From the NCBI GenBank assembly GCA_035535995.1, contig DATLOZ010000009.1, positions 62,001 through 126,000 on the forward strand: DNA of 64,000 bases, read 5' to 3'. Positions 7,817 through 16,254 of the stretch are shown in pieces (position 1 is the first letter of the stretch; every line of letters begins with the position of its first letter). The position numbers and the translations under genes were made by a program. Under the pieces are notes generated by a model, which was given only the letters and a program-made list of their open reading frames with translations, was not told where the DNA came from and did not search any database. Origin of the DNA: JANYCO01 sp035535995 (GTDB lineage Bacteria; Bacteroidota; Bacteroidia; Cytophagales; Cytophagaceae).

Positions 7817-10408
7817 TTATACTTCCTGTCCTTTATCACGCATTTTTCTAAACTCCTCGTACCGTCTTACAATTGCCATGATCATTCCGATCACCAACAA
7901 TAGCGTGCCGATCCAGAGTACGTTGATGAGAGGTTTTTCTACTACTTTCAAAATGATATAATCTTTTTGAGAAGTGTTGGCGGCGAGTGTAAACGTTTCT
8001 GTTTTCGGATCGATGTTTACCAAAGCAAGGCGGATCCCAAGATCTTCGTTTACATCAGGTACTATTCCTACCATATTCCCTTCGCTAGGTTTGATTACAT
8101 ATACAGGATGCAGGCTGTACATTTTCCCTTCTTTTCCAAGGATACGGATATGCGCTCTTACAGCAATATCTTCGGGTTCCAGCTTTACTGCGGGTAGAGA
8201 AGTAAGTCTTTCCATTTCATCCAGGATCGTCACATAATCGTTTACAAAAATAGTGTCGCCTTGTTTTACTTTGAATTCTTCCGTATCGCTCCACTCTCGT
8301 TCTTCCTCTTCTACCGGCACCATCGATAAATGCGAATACAAGTCTCTTCCCGCAAACCGCTTGATATCCGGTGATGCAATAGAACCCATTTTTTTATTTT
8401 TTTGTAACCTGGGATAAAGCTTGAAGGTGTCTTTATTCGCTTTGGTATATTCTACTTCGTAATAAGTATTTTCAGGAAGTACAGTGATCGTATCGCCTTT
8501 CTTGAAATAAATTTTGTCTTTGTAAACCACCTCTTTTCTCGCCACTACTTTTTCAGGATCTTCCAATTGGATCATCTGATCTTTGTCGAGATAACCTGGG
8601 AAGCCTTTTGCTTCCATTCTTGGTCCCTTATAGCGCAGCGAAAATTCGTCCATACGTTGCGGTTCGTTGCGGAAGAGCAGAATATTTTCTGCATTCTGTT
8701 CGTTGGAAAGCTGACGTGAATAAAGGAGTCCGGAGGTGTTCAATGAAATGGTTTTGGAATATCCTGAAGAATATAATATTCCAATCAGCATTAATGCAAT
8801 CCCCATATGTGCAATGGCGCCGCCTGTGAGACGGTAATTATTTCTTATCACAGAAAAGAAGATCGACAAATTGGAGAACAACGAAAACACTGAAGATAAG
8901 AGCAACAAGATGTAACTAACCTTCTCAATTTTCACTTCCAACCACCCGATCTCCCCCGCGATCAAAATAATGCTCGTGATCAGTAAAGCCAGGATCAAAG
9001 GGATCGACAGCGCGTTCCAGAGTTTTTTACTATCTACTTTCTGCCACCAGAAAAACTGTCCGATACCTGATAAGATCGCAATGCCGATGGAGAACCAGAT
9101 CTGAAGATTGCTGTAATGTGTTTCCTGGTCGGCCGGAGGAGCCATTTTAGATTCTATTCCTACGCTTCTCAAAATTGCGTTGTACACGGGGATTGAAGTA
9201 GTAGCAATCACCTGGAAAGCAGCCAGGCAAAGCACTGCTACACCAATGAAAATCCAGAATTCACGAGAATAGATCGATTCTTCTTTTTCTGTGGATGGAA
9301 TATTTTTCCATCGTACAATGATCAACACTATTGCTAATACAACAAAGGTAAGCAGGTACAACAGCAATTGTCCCGACAAGCCAAGATCTGTAAAAGAGTG
9401 TACGGATGATTCACCAAGGATCCCGCTTCTTGTAAGGAAGGTAGAATACAAAATAAGGATATACATCGTTGCCACCAGGATCACCGAAGCGCGAAGGGCC
9501 GAATGGCTGCTGCGGTAGCTGATCATCGTGTGAATGCTTGCCACCAGAACTAACCAAGGCACGTACACTGCATTCTCTACGGGATCCCAATTCCAGTAGC
9601 CTCCGAAGTTGAGCGTTTCATAAGCCCAGTAGCCCCCCATGAGAATACCGGTTCCCAGCACTACCGCTGCAAACAGCGCCCATGGCAGCGCAGGACGTAC
9701 CCATTCTTTGTATTGTTTTTGCCAAAGCCCTGCGATCAAGTAAGCGAAAGGAATGATTGTGGCTGCAAAGCCCATAAATAAAGTAGGTGGGTGAATGACC
9801 ATCCAATAATTTTGTAACAAAGGATTCAAGCCGCTTCCATCCTTCGGCACGAAGTTGGGATTGATCGAGTAGACAGGAAGATTGCCCATATAATCTTTGA
9901 GCAAAATAAAGGGTGAGCTTCCAATTTTAAACTCCAATCCGGGAATCACAACGCCGATGATCATCGAAGCCAGGAACGCTTGCACCAGGCAGAAGACCGC
10001 CATCAATGAGGTTTCCCATGTTTTATTTACTTTGAGCAATATCAATCCTAATACTACATGCCAGAAGATCCATAAGAGAAAACTTCCCTCCTGTCCTTCC
10101 CAGAAACAAGAGATCATATAATACCAAGGAAGACTGTTGGAAGAGTGACTCCAGGCGTAGTGATATTCGTAACGATGGCCGTAGATGATGCCGAACAAGC
10201 TAGTCACCACACCGAGTACGCTTAAGCCATGAAGGAAAAAAGTGTAGCGTGCAAAATTTCTCCAGGAAGTAAATTCTTTTGAATTGGTAGTCTTGTAGAG
10301 AGGGTTTGCCTGGGTGGCCCTGTAATAAGCGAAAGACGCGATCAGCGCCGTGACGAAAGATACTATAACAGACAAATGGCCGAAATCGCCGATCGCAAAA
10401 CTAGACAT
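7817..10408 (-). CDS. ccmF: haem lyase subunit CcmF / CcsA-family cytochrome c assembly protein
   Basis: A large inner-membrane protein (863 residues from ATG 10408) that attaches haem to apocytochrome c in the periplasm. The haem-handling tryptophan-rich motif reads GGYWNWDPVENA, and conserved histidine-bearing loops follow (for example NYWMVIHPPTLFMGFA). About 15 membrane segments are visible, with a soluble periplasmic region at about 600-810 and a last membrane segment before a basic tail. The frame stays open 45 bases upstream, but that extension reads through the repeat between ccmE and ccmF and gives no family match, so I use the internal ATG (MSSFAIGDFG). It is the last gene of the ccmB-C-D-E-F order. 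Confidence 0.92.
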   Translation of the reverse strand: MSSFAIGDFGHLSVIVSFVTALIASFAYYRATQANPLYKTTNSKEFTSWRNFARYTFFLHGLSVLGVVTSLFGIIYGHRYEYHYAWSHSSNSLPWYYMISCFWEGQEGSFLLWIFWHVVLGLILLKVNKTWETSLMAVFCLVQAFLASMIIGVVIPGLEFKIGSSPFILLKDYMGNLPVYSINPNFVPKDGSGLNPLLQNYWMVIHPPTLFMGFAATIIPFAYLIAGLWQKQYKEWVRPALPWALFAAVVLGTGILMGGYWAYETLNFGGYWNWDPVENAVYVPWLVLVASIHTMISYRSSHSALRASVILVATMYILILYSTFLTRSGILGESSVHSFTDLGLSGQLLLYLLTFVVLAIVLIIVRWKNIPSTEKEESIYSREFWIFIGVAVLCLAAFQVIATTSIPVYNAILRSVGIESKMAPPADQETHYSNLQIWFSIGIAILSGIGQFFWWQKVDSKKLWNALSIPLILALLITSIILIAGEIGWLEVKIEKVSYILLLLSSVFSLFSNLSIFFSVIRNNYRLTGGAIAHMGIALMLIGILYSSGYSKTISLNTSGLLYSRQLSNEQNAENILLFRNEPQRMDEFSLRYKGPRMEAKGFPGYLDKDQMIQLEDPEKVVARKEVVYKDKIYFKKGDTITVLPENTYYEVEYTKANKDTFKLYPRLQKNKKMGSIASPDIKRFAGRDLYSHLSMVPVEEEEREWSDTEEFKVKQGDTIFVNDYVTILDEMERLTSLPAVKLEPEDIAVRAHIRILGKEGKMYSLHPVYVIKPSEGNMVGIVPDVNEDLGIRLALVNIDPKTETFTLAANTSQKDYIILKVVEKPLINVLWIGTLLLVIGMIMAIVRRYEEFRKMRDKGQEV

Positions 10409-10410
10409 AT

Positions 10411-10510
10411 ATGAGAATTTAAAATTCCGAAATCCCAATAAGACAAATTCCAAATATGCTTTTTTGGAATTTGGAATTTAGAATTTGGAATTTGATTTAT
10501 TGGTATTTTA
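10411..10510. repeat. intergenic heptad inverted repeat (TTTGGAA type)
   Basis: Units TTTGGAA, TTTAGAA and TTTGGAA follow one another at about 10464-10494, and a complementary AAATTCCAAA arm lies at about 10445-10455. The element separates ccmE and ccmF, the only long gap inside the C-D-E-F part of the operon. Confidence 0.65.
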
Positions 10511-10514
10511 AATT

Positions 10515-10934
10515 TTAAAGACTCGCCGCCTTCACTTCTTTTTCTTCGTATTTAGAAGGACATTTCATCAAGATCTCATCGGCTACAAATACATTTCCAT
10601 GTACACTTCCTACGATCACCACTTGTTCTGATTTATCGAAATCCTGCGGCTTTGCATTTTTATAGATCACCGGGTGTTCTTCGTGGTTGTTGTCTACCAG
10701 AACAAATTCAAACCGGTTAGGATCGATCACCGGATTATAAAACATCCCTACGATTGAGCCGTCTGTAGCTTTTTTTAATTTCCCTACTACGTGTACTTTG
10801 TCCTCGTCTCCATTGGCGGCCATTTCGTAGGCTTCCTTGAACGACACATACTTACTGGCATCGCCGGTGGTTGAAATGATCACACCAATCGCCACAGCGA
10901 TAATTACGATCAGGATGATATGGGAGGTTTTCAT
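10515..10934 (-). CDS. ccmE: haem chaperone CcmE, CxxxY type
   Basis: A 139-residue periplasmic haem chaperone anchored by one N-terminal membrane segment (residues about 5-22), followed by the OB-fold. CcmE carries haem from the CcmC/B/A side to CcmF. In the classical protein haem is bound covalently by the His of HxxxY. Here the motif is CPSKY (Cys125, Tyr129), the CxxxY variant known from sulfate reducers and archaea. The C-terminal tail is acidic then short. It starts at ATG 10934, 4 bases after ccmD, in the same transcript. Confidence 0.92.
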   Translation of the reverse strand: MKTSHIILIVIIAVAIGVIISTTGDASKYVSFKEAYEMAANGDEDKVHVVGKLKKATDGSIVGMFYNPVIDPNRFEFVLVDNNHEEHPVIYKNAKPQDFDKSEQVVIVGSVHGNVFVADEILMKCPSKYEEKEVKAASL

Positions 10935-10938
10935 CGGA

Positions 10939-11151
10939 TTATTTTTTTAGTTGTTTTTCAATCTTGCCTACTTTTCTGTCGAGCAAAAATAAGTAAACAA
11001 AAAGTCCGGCCAGTATTATAGACACTACCGCTACTACCACGTAGATCTTTCCATCCTTGCGAAAATCATCGGCCATTTCTACTTGTTGCGCTTGCGTAAC
11101 CAACGGCAGGCATGCCAGGAGGATAAGGAAAATGTATTTGTATAGTTTCAT
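10939..11151 (-). CDS. ccmD: CcmD-family small membrane protein
   Basis: A 70-residue protein with a signal-like N-terminus (ending near TQAQQ), a short linker, one membrane segment at about 37-58, and a basic tail (DRKVGKIEKQLKK). The size, position between ccmC and ccmE, and topology fit the CcmD family, which helps release haem-loaded CcmE from CcmC/B/A. Bacteroidota versions carry this extra N-terminal hydrophobic segment. It starts at ATG 11151, 3 bases from the ccmC stop and 4 bases before ccmE, so translation is likely coupled. Confidence 0.8.
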   Translation of the reverse strand: MKLYKYIFLILLACLPLVTQAQQVEMADDFRKDGKIYVVVAVVSIILAGLFVYLFLLDRKVGKIEKQLKK

Positions 11152-11154
11152 AAT

Positions 11155-11820
11155 TTAATTTTGTTCTTCTAAAATTTCTGACACTTTTCTCAAACGCACC
11201 CGCAGCGAAGTGATCCAAAGGCCAAGCAGGATAAAGCCTATGTTGGCAGAATAAAAGATCAGGTTCATTTGTCGATCCCTGTCGTATTGATTAAAACCAG
11301 CGTTGCCGCCATTGCCCGGATGAAGTGAGTCGGTGAGTCTGGGCATTACATAGATCAAGGCGAGGAAGGTTGGAAATGCGAAGATGTTGAATACTGCGCT
11401 TATTCTTGCTCTCTGTTGTTCATCCTGCAGCGAATTACGCAATACAAAATAAGCCAGGTAGATCAGCATTCCTACAGCAGCTGCATTCAGCTTCGGATCA
11501 GTGGTCCAGTAAGTACCCCAGGTATTTTTTGCCCAAAGCATCCCGGTAAGTAATCCCAGTATTCCATAAGTCATGCCCATGTTGGCAGATTCTACGGCAA
11601 TGAAATCTTTTTTAGTAGTACCTTTTGATAAATAAGCGATGGAATAGCTGAAAGAAATGATCAGCAGGACAGTCATGCCAAACCACATGGGCACGTGGAA
11701 GTACAGGTTTCGGATGGTTTCGTTAAGAATGGCCAGGCGCGGTACCGGAGAAAGGAATCCTGCTGTAAAGGAATACATTAAAAGAATGATACAGAGAATT
11801 TTCCACCAGTAGTTTTTCAT
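11155..11820 (-). CDS. ccmC: haem exporter CcmC-type protein
   Basis: A 221-residue integral membrane protein from ATG 11820 (a TTG nine bases upstream is possible but unneeded). CcmC presents haem to CcmE through a tryptophan-rich loop, here NTWGTYWTTDPKL, with flanking histidine (YFHVPMW). Six membrane segments are visible, as expected. It lies directly upstream of ccmD. The 388-base gap to ccmB upstream is filled by a large inverted repeat (11936-12207), which could break or attenuate the transcript. Confidence 0.9.
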   Translation of the reverse strand: MKNYWWKILCIILLMYSFTAGFLSPVPRLAILNETIRNLYFHVPMWFGMTVLLIISFSYSIAYLSKGTTKKDFIAVESANMGMTYGILGLLTGMLWAKNTWGTYWTTDPKLNAAAVGMLIYLAYFVLRNSLQDEQQRARISAVFNIFAFPTFLALIYVMPRLTDSLHPGNGGNAGFNQYDRDRQMNLIFYSANIGFILLGLWITSLRVRLRKVSEILEEQN

Positions 11821-12208
11821 AAGCAGCAACCCGTCCAGACGGCAGTTTTACATTCGCGGAGGCGAAGTTACTGCTGGATTTCGAGAATAACAACCGGGAT
11901 TTGTGAGATTTGAGGATTAACTGCATCAGGCTGTTTGTCTGAACCTTGATTCTCAGGATTAGAAGATTTTCACGATTAAAGTTTCCAGAATTAAGGAGTA
12001 GTCAAAAGCTCTCAGAAGGACCCTTGTGTTTAGAAATTCCTGATATCCATTCTCATCATTACAATTTGTAGAAATTCAGAATAAGAAACTACCTATTTAA
12101 ACGTTAGTGCAGACTTTGCATAAGTTTCCTCCTGAATGACAATTAAAATAAATTCTGAAGATCAAAATCATGTAAATCTTCTAATCCTGAGAATCAAGGT
12201 TCAGACAA
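11821..12208. other. intergenic region between ccmB and ccmC
   Basis: This 388-base gap interrupts an otherwise tightly packed operon. It holds the 34-base inverted repeat with arms at 11936-11969 and 12174-12207. I see no convincing gene between the arms. The inner sequence includes further fragments of the same phrase. Confidence 0.7.
11936..12207. repeat. perfect 34-base inverted repeat, 9-periodic family
   Basis: The arm at 11936-11969 is an exact reverse complement of 12174-12207. The unit is GATTCTCAG/GATTAGAAG-like, with a period of about nine. The outer end reads TGTCTGAACC. The spacer is 204 bases. The right arm ends one base before the ccmB stop codon. A degenerate copy of one arm is found at about 30842-30869. 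Confidence 0.9.
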
Positions 12209-12874
12209 TTAACTTTTCCAAAGATAAGGAAACAAAATATACGCCAGCGCCACCATCATTACGTCCAGCGCGCAGAGGATGAGCAAAGCATCGTAACTTA
12301 CAGAAGGAGTCAACCCATCAATAGCGTTTTTGGAGATCTTCATTAAAAACAATAACATAGGAATGATTACCGGGAAACCAAGAATGGTCATCAGCGTACT
12401 GCTATTGTCGGCCCTGGACGCGATGGCGGAGATCATCGTGAAGGTGGTTGAAAAACCAATAGCGCCAAGCAATACATTGAGAAAAAACAATGCCCCATCC
12501 TGCACGGGATTTCCCATCACAATGGAATAAAACAAGTACGCAAGCGAAGACAAAAGCATCAACAATCCGCTGTTGTAAATGATCTTGGAAAGAATGATCG
12601 CCTGCGGACTAGCGATTGTGTAGTAGTAAAGCATACGTCCGCGTTTTTCCTGCAGAAAACTTTTGGCTACAGCATTCACCGAGGCAAAAAGTAAGACGAT
12701 CCACAACAAGGCATTCCATGTGAAAGGACTTAATTTACTGTTCTTAATACCAATGCTGAGATAACAGATAAACACCGTCCCCAATACATATAATAATATT
12801 CCATTGATCGCATAGCGCTGACGCCATTCGAGCAGGAAGTCTTTTTTGAGTAAGGCTACGACGGAGGTTAACAT
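12209..12874 (-). CDS. ccmB: haem ABC exporter permease CcmB
   Basis: A 221-residue protein with six membrane segments, matching CcmB, the permease subunit of the CcmAB transporter that uses ATP to release haem-loaded CcmE. The N-terminal FLLEWRQRYAINGILLY and the FLQEKRGRMLYYYTIASP region are characteristic. I start at ATG 12874; a TTG six bases upstream gives no benefit. The ATPase CcmA, normally next to CcmB, is not in this window: the gene upstream is the divergent pheS. Confidence 0.88.
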   Translation of the reverse strand: MLTSVVALLKKDFLLEWRQRYAINGILLYVLGTVFICYLSIGIKNSKLSPFTWNALLWIVLLFASVNAVAKSFLQEKRGRMLYYYTIASPQAIILSKIIYNSGLLMLLSSLAYLFYSIVMGNPVQDGALFFLNVLLGAIGFSTTFTMISAIASRADNSSTLMTILGFPVIIPMLLFLMKISKNAIDGLTPSVSYDALLILCALDVMMVALAYILFPYLWKS

Positions 12875-12883
12875 TAACAAATA

Positions 12884-12990
12884 TAATTATGAATTATGAG
12901 TTATGAATTATGAATGGTGAGTTTAATTATAAATAGTGGGTTATAGACCAATAATTCATAATTCAACATTCATAACTCATAACTTAATCC
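12884..12990. repeat. intergenic inverted repeat of 7-base units (TTATGAA type)
   Basis: A left run of TTATGAA/TTATGAG units (12887-12915) faces a right run of TCATAAT/TCAACAT/TCATAAC units (12953-12983). It lies between the divergent ccmB and pheS, so it overlaps the region where both promoters should be. Confidence 0.75.
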
Positions 12991-13029
12991 GTCATTCATA
13001 ATTAAATTTTTGCTTATCTTCGCACTATC

Positions 13030-14055
13030 ATGCTAGACAAAATCAAAGAAATAAACACCGAAATCGAGCAGTTTAAGATCGATACGAAAGAGCAGTTGGA
13101 AGCTTTTCGTCTTGCCTTCATTAGCAAAAAAGGAAAGGTTTCTACCTTGTTTGATGATTTCAAAAATGTGGCCAACGAAGAAAAAAAACTTGTTGGCCAG
13201 GAATTGAACAAGCTAAAAAACCTTGCCCAGCAACGTTTCGATAGCCTGGCGGAAACACTTCAAAATAATTCTTCATCCTCTGCCGATGCTTCGCTGGATT
13301 TGAGTCTTCCTCCTGTGCCGCATGAACTAGGCACGCGTCATCCGATCACGTTGGTGAAAGAAAGAATCATCCAGGTCTTTGAGCGTATGGGCTTCAACGT
13401 TTCCGACGGTCCGGAGATTGAAGATGACTGGCATAATTTTTCTGCGTTGAATTTCCCGGAAAATCATCCGGCGAGAGAAATGCAGGATACATTCTTTATC
13501 GAAAAAAATCCTGACATGATTCTGCGCACACATACTTCTAATGTGCAGGTAAGAGTAATGGAACAAGGAAAACTTCCGATCCGTAGTATTATGCCGGGAA
13601 GAGTATACCGCAATGAAGCGATCTCCGCTCGTGCGCACTGCATGTTTCACCAAGTAGAAGGTTTGTATATCGACGAGAATGTAAGTTTCTCCGATTTAAA
13701 AAATACGATCTACCATTTCGTAAAAGAATTATTTGGCAAAGACGTTACGGTTCGTTTTCGTCCTTCGTTCTTTCCGTTTACAGAGCCTAGCGCTGAGATC
13801 GATATTTCCTGTTTGATCTGTAAAGGTGCAGGGTGCAATATGTGCAAGCATTCCGGATGGGTAGAGATCGGAGGCTGCGGAATGGTAGACCCGAATGTAT
13901 TGGAAAATTGCAAGATCGATTCTACTAAATATTCAGGCTTCGCATTTGGAATGGGCGTGGAGCGTATTACCAACCTGAAATACCAGATCAGAGATTTGAG
14001 ATTGTTTACCGAGAATGATATTCGTTTTCTTCGTCAGTTTACTTCGGCGGAATAG
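13030..14055 (+). CDS. pheS: phenylalanine-tRNA ligase alpha subunit
   Basis: The catalytic subunit (341 residues) of the class II synthetase that charges tRNA-Phe, working with PheT, which is not in this window. The N-terminal coiled-coil (residues about 1-90) binds tRNA. The catalytic core shows motif 2 (GRVYRNEAIS, FHQVEGLYID) and motif 3 (GFAFGMGVERI). A cysteine-rich loop (CLICKGAGCNMCKHSGW) precedes GGCGMVDPNVLE, and may bind a metal as in other Bacteroidota PheS. It starts at ATG 13030 and is followed by a strong terminator. Confidence 0.97.
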   Translation: MLDKIKEINTEIEQFKIDTKEQLEAFRLAFISKKGKVSTLFDDFKNVANEEKKLVGQELNKLKNLAQQRFDSLAETLQNNSSSSADASLDLSLPPVPHELGTRHPITLVKERIIQVFERMGFNVSDGPEIEDDWHNFSALNFPENHPAREMQDTFFIEKNPDMILRTHTSNVQVRVMEQGKLPIRSIMPGRVYRNEAISARAHCMFHQVEGLYIDENVSFSDLKNTIYHFVKELFGKDVTVRFRPSFFPFTEPSAEIDISCLICKGAGCNMCKHSGWVEIGGCGMVDPNVLENCKIDSTKYSGFAFGMGVERITNLKYQIRDLRLFTENDIRFLRQFTSAE

Positions 14056-14104
14056 ATTTTTCGTTATATCTCCAAGTTTTTGAAAACTTTAGAAGTCATA
14101 TAAT

Positions 14105-14142
14105 AAAAAATCCCCTGCTGAATCAGCAGGGGATTTTTTATT
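14105..14142. terminator. bidirectional rho-independent terminator
   Basis: The stem TCCCCTGC / GCAGGGGA with a 7-base loop is flanked by an A-run on the left and a T-run on the right. It can therefore end pheS on the plus strand and the acidic-protein gene on the minus strand. Confidence 0.9.
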
Positions 14143-14160
14143 ATAGGTAGTTGATCGGAA

Positions 14161-14523
14161 TTAAAATCCGTCGTCATAATCACTACTGTTGTCGTCATCG
14201 TCAAAAACTTCATCGTCGTCGAAAGAATCCAGTTCTTCTTCTTCCCATTTAGAATCGTCTTCGAAGTCCTCATCTTCTTCTACTTCATCCCATTCTTCTG
14301 TGGCTTCTTCGTCATAGCCCATATCGTCATCATCAAGATCTTCGTCGTCAACATCTTCGTCTTCCTCTTCCATTTCAGCCTCGTAGTCTTTTACCATCTG
14401 TGCAGTAAGACCCGTGCGCGACAGTGCCTGTGCTTTGCTCATGCCCGTCTCCATCAACGCTTTGTATGCCTCATAGCTGGCACTCAGCTCATCATCGCTT
14501 AATTCATCTAGTTTATTTTTCAT
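14161..14523 (-). CDS. extremely acidic small protein
   Basis: A 120-residue protein whose first 50 residues form a normal helical segment (LSDDELSASYEAYKALMETG, then GLTAQMVKDYEAEM). The last 65 residues are almost entirely Asp and Glu with scattered Tyr, Trp and Phe. No signal peptide is present, so it is cytoplasmic. The net charge is strongly negative. I do not recognise a family with a known function; similar acidic-tailed proteins in bacteria can be nucleic-acid mimics or simple solubility tails, but that is speculation here. It starts at ATG 14523 and shares the terminator at 14105-14142 with pheS. Confidence 0.68.
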   Translation of the reverse strand: MKNKLDELSDDELSASYEAYKALMETGMSKAQALSRTGLTAQMVKDYEAEMEEEDEDVDDEDLDDDDMGYDEEATEEWDEVEEDEDFEDDSKWEEEELDSFDDDEVFDDDDNSSDYDDGF

Positions 14524-14625
14524 ATTGCTTGTTTAAGGTAATAGACAAAGAAACGGTACTTTAATTTTTTCTCTAAATACTTATTTTTTTATCAAATTTA
14601 AAAAAATAATTTAAAAAAAATTTAG

Positions 14626-15285
14626 CTATTCAAATTCGGCCAACACAGTGATTCCCCCTTTGGTGACCTGCCCTAGCTCGACCTTTATTTTTGCATCCAA
14701 AGGTACAAAAACGTCTACTCTCGACCCAAATTTGATAAATCCAAATTCTTCTGTTTGTGACACATTATCGGATTCCTTGACATACCAAACAATCCTTCTT
14801 GCAAGTGCTCCGGCGATCTGGCGCATGAGGATACTTTGATTCTTTTTATTTTCCAATACTACCGTAGTACGTTCATTTTCCAGGCTGGATTTAGGATGCC
14901 AAGCTACCAGGTATTTCCCAGGATGGTATTTAAAATATTTTACTATACCTGAAATTGGATTGCGATTAATATGTACGTTGATCGGGGACATAAAAACAGA
15001 GATCTGTCTTCTTTTGCCTTTGTAATATTCCGGTTCTTCTACTTCTTCGATCACCACTATCTTTCCGTCTGCGGGTGCTAGGATCTGGTTTTCGTTGAAC
15101 ACATATTTTCTGGATGGATTCCTGAAAAATTGCAATACAATGAGGAAAACAAAAAGGCTAAATCCGGCGATCGCATAGGCGAAAGCTTTGTAACCAGGGA
15201 AAATAAAACAAATTATTAAATTCAAGATCGCCAGAATTACTACCAAGGTAATCAACATGCGGTGCCCTTCTTTGTGTATCGTCAT
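14626..15285 (-). CDS. psd: phosphatidylserine decarboxylase, short type
   Basis: A 219-residue enzyme that converts phosphatidylserine to phosphatidylethanolamine. It belongs to the short bacterial class. The proenzyme cuts itself before the Ser of FGS (Gly187-Ser188) to make the pyruvoyl cofactor; the predicted alpha chain is 32 residues. Two N-terminal membrane segments (about 9-48) anchor it. The conserved MSPINVHINRNPISG region supplies the catalytic histidines. It starts at ATG 15285, and the cdsA gene lies upstream on the same strand after a repeat. The serine synthase pssA is separate, at 29942-30736. Confidence 0.94.
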   Translation of the reverse strand: MTIHKEGHRMLITLVVILAILNLIICFIFPGYKAFAYAIAGFSLFVFLIVLQFFRNPSRKYVFNENQILAPADGKIVVIEEVEEPEYYKGKRRQISVFMSPINVHINRNPISGIVKYFKYHPGKYLVAWHPKSSLENERTTVVLENKKNQSILMRQIAGALARRIVWYVKESDNVSQTEEFGFIKFGSRVDVFVPLDAKIKVELGQVTKGGITVLAEFE

Positions 15286-15344
15286 TATAGATTTTTAGTA
15301 TGAAGCCGAAAGTAAAATTTTACAAATGTATGAAGAAGCGGAGA

Positions 15345-15421
15345 GAAATTTTAAATTTTGAATTTTAAATTTTGAATTAAAATTTAAATTATCTGGCATC
15401 CGGTATCTGGTATCCAGCATC
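15345..15421. repeat. two adjoining heptad repeats (GAATTTT and ATCTGGC types)
   Basis: At 15345-15390 AAATTTT and GAATTTT units alternate. Immediately after, at 15391-15421, come ATCTGGC, ATCCGGT, ATCTGGT and ATCCAGC in exact 7-base register. Neither has a full complementary arm here. Confidence 0.8.
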
Positions 15422-15426
15422 TTTGT

Positions 15427-16254
15427 TTATACCAATTCAAAATAAACTACAATGAAAGGGATCGAGATGATCAACCCATCGAAGCGGTCCAGGAAACCTC
15501 CATGGCCGGGAAGGCTGCTTCCGGAATCTTTAATGCTTAAACTTCTTTTAAGCTGCGACTCTACCAGGTCGCCCAGGCTTCCTATAACCACAATGATCAA
15601 TGCTAAGCCTATCCATTGCCATAATCCTAAAGACTGCGAAAAATGCCAGATGCATGCTGCTATCACCAGGCTCAACAAACCACCGGAAATACTGCCTTCC
15701 CAGGTTTTTTTAGGAGAAATTCTTTCGTACAATTTGTGTTTCCCCAAATACCTTCCGCCGAAATATCCGCCCGTATCGTTAGCCCATAAGAGTAACAAAA
15801 TTCCCAGAATGATCTTATACTGATATTCACCATTTCTGATCACTGCATAGTGGAGTAAAGCATAAGGTAATGCGGTGTATACAATTGCCAGAAAACTAAA
15901 GGCCGTGCGCTCGAAAGGCTTTTCGTAAGACTGAAATAATTCGATCAGGAACAAAAGAAAGACAAGTGCAAAAAAGAGTAGATACACGGAAGGCTGAAGA
16001 AAACCGGTTACTACAAAAAAAGAAACTATATATAAGATCATGCCTAAGAGCATTCCGAAAAACCGGTTGGTCATCACCCCGGCAGAATTGACAAGTCCAT
16101 GAAATTCTCGCAAGGAAAAAAAACAGATGATGGAAAAAAGAATAAAATACGACCACTGATTCAGGCATACTCCTGTGATGATCCCTGCTGCTCCTGCAAA
16201 CCCCACAATCAATCGTTGCTGCAGGTTATTCATGTTAGAAAGAAAATTAGACAT
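15427..16254 (-). CDS. cdsA: phosphatidate cytidylyltransferase
   Basis: An integral membrane enzyme (275 residues) that makes CDP-diacylglycerol from phosphatidate and CTP, the precursor used by PssA. The family signature is visible near the C-terminus as LKRSLSIKDSGSSLPGHGG followed by FLDRFDGL. The KTWEGSISG motif lies before it, and about seven membrane segments precede these. It starts at ATG 16254 and overlaps the end of the CPBP protease gene by 8 bases, so the two are translationally coupled. With psd downstream this is a small phospholipid operon. Confidence 0.95.
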   Translation of the reverse strand: MSNFLSNMNNLQQRLIVGFAGAAGIITGVCLNQWSYFILFSIICFFSLREFHGLVNSAGVMTNRFFGMLLGMILYIVSFFVVTGFLQPSVYLLFFALVFLLFLIELFQSYEKPFERTAFSFLAIVYTALPYALLHYAVIRNGEYQYKIILGILLLLWANDTGGYFGGRYLGKHKLYERISPKKTWEGSISGGLLSLVIAACIWHFSQSLGLWQWIGLALIIVVIGSLGDLVESQLKRSLSIKDSGSSLPGHGGFLDRFDGLIISIPFIVVYFELV

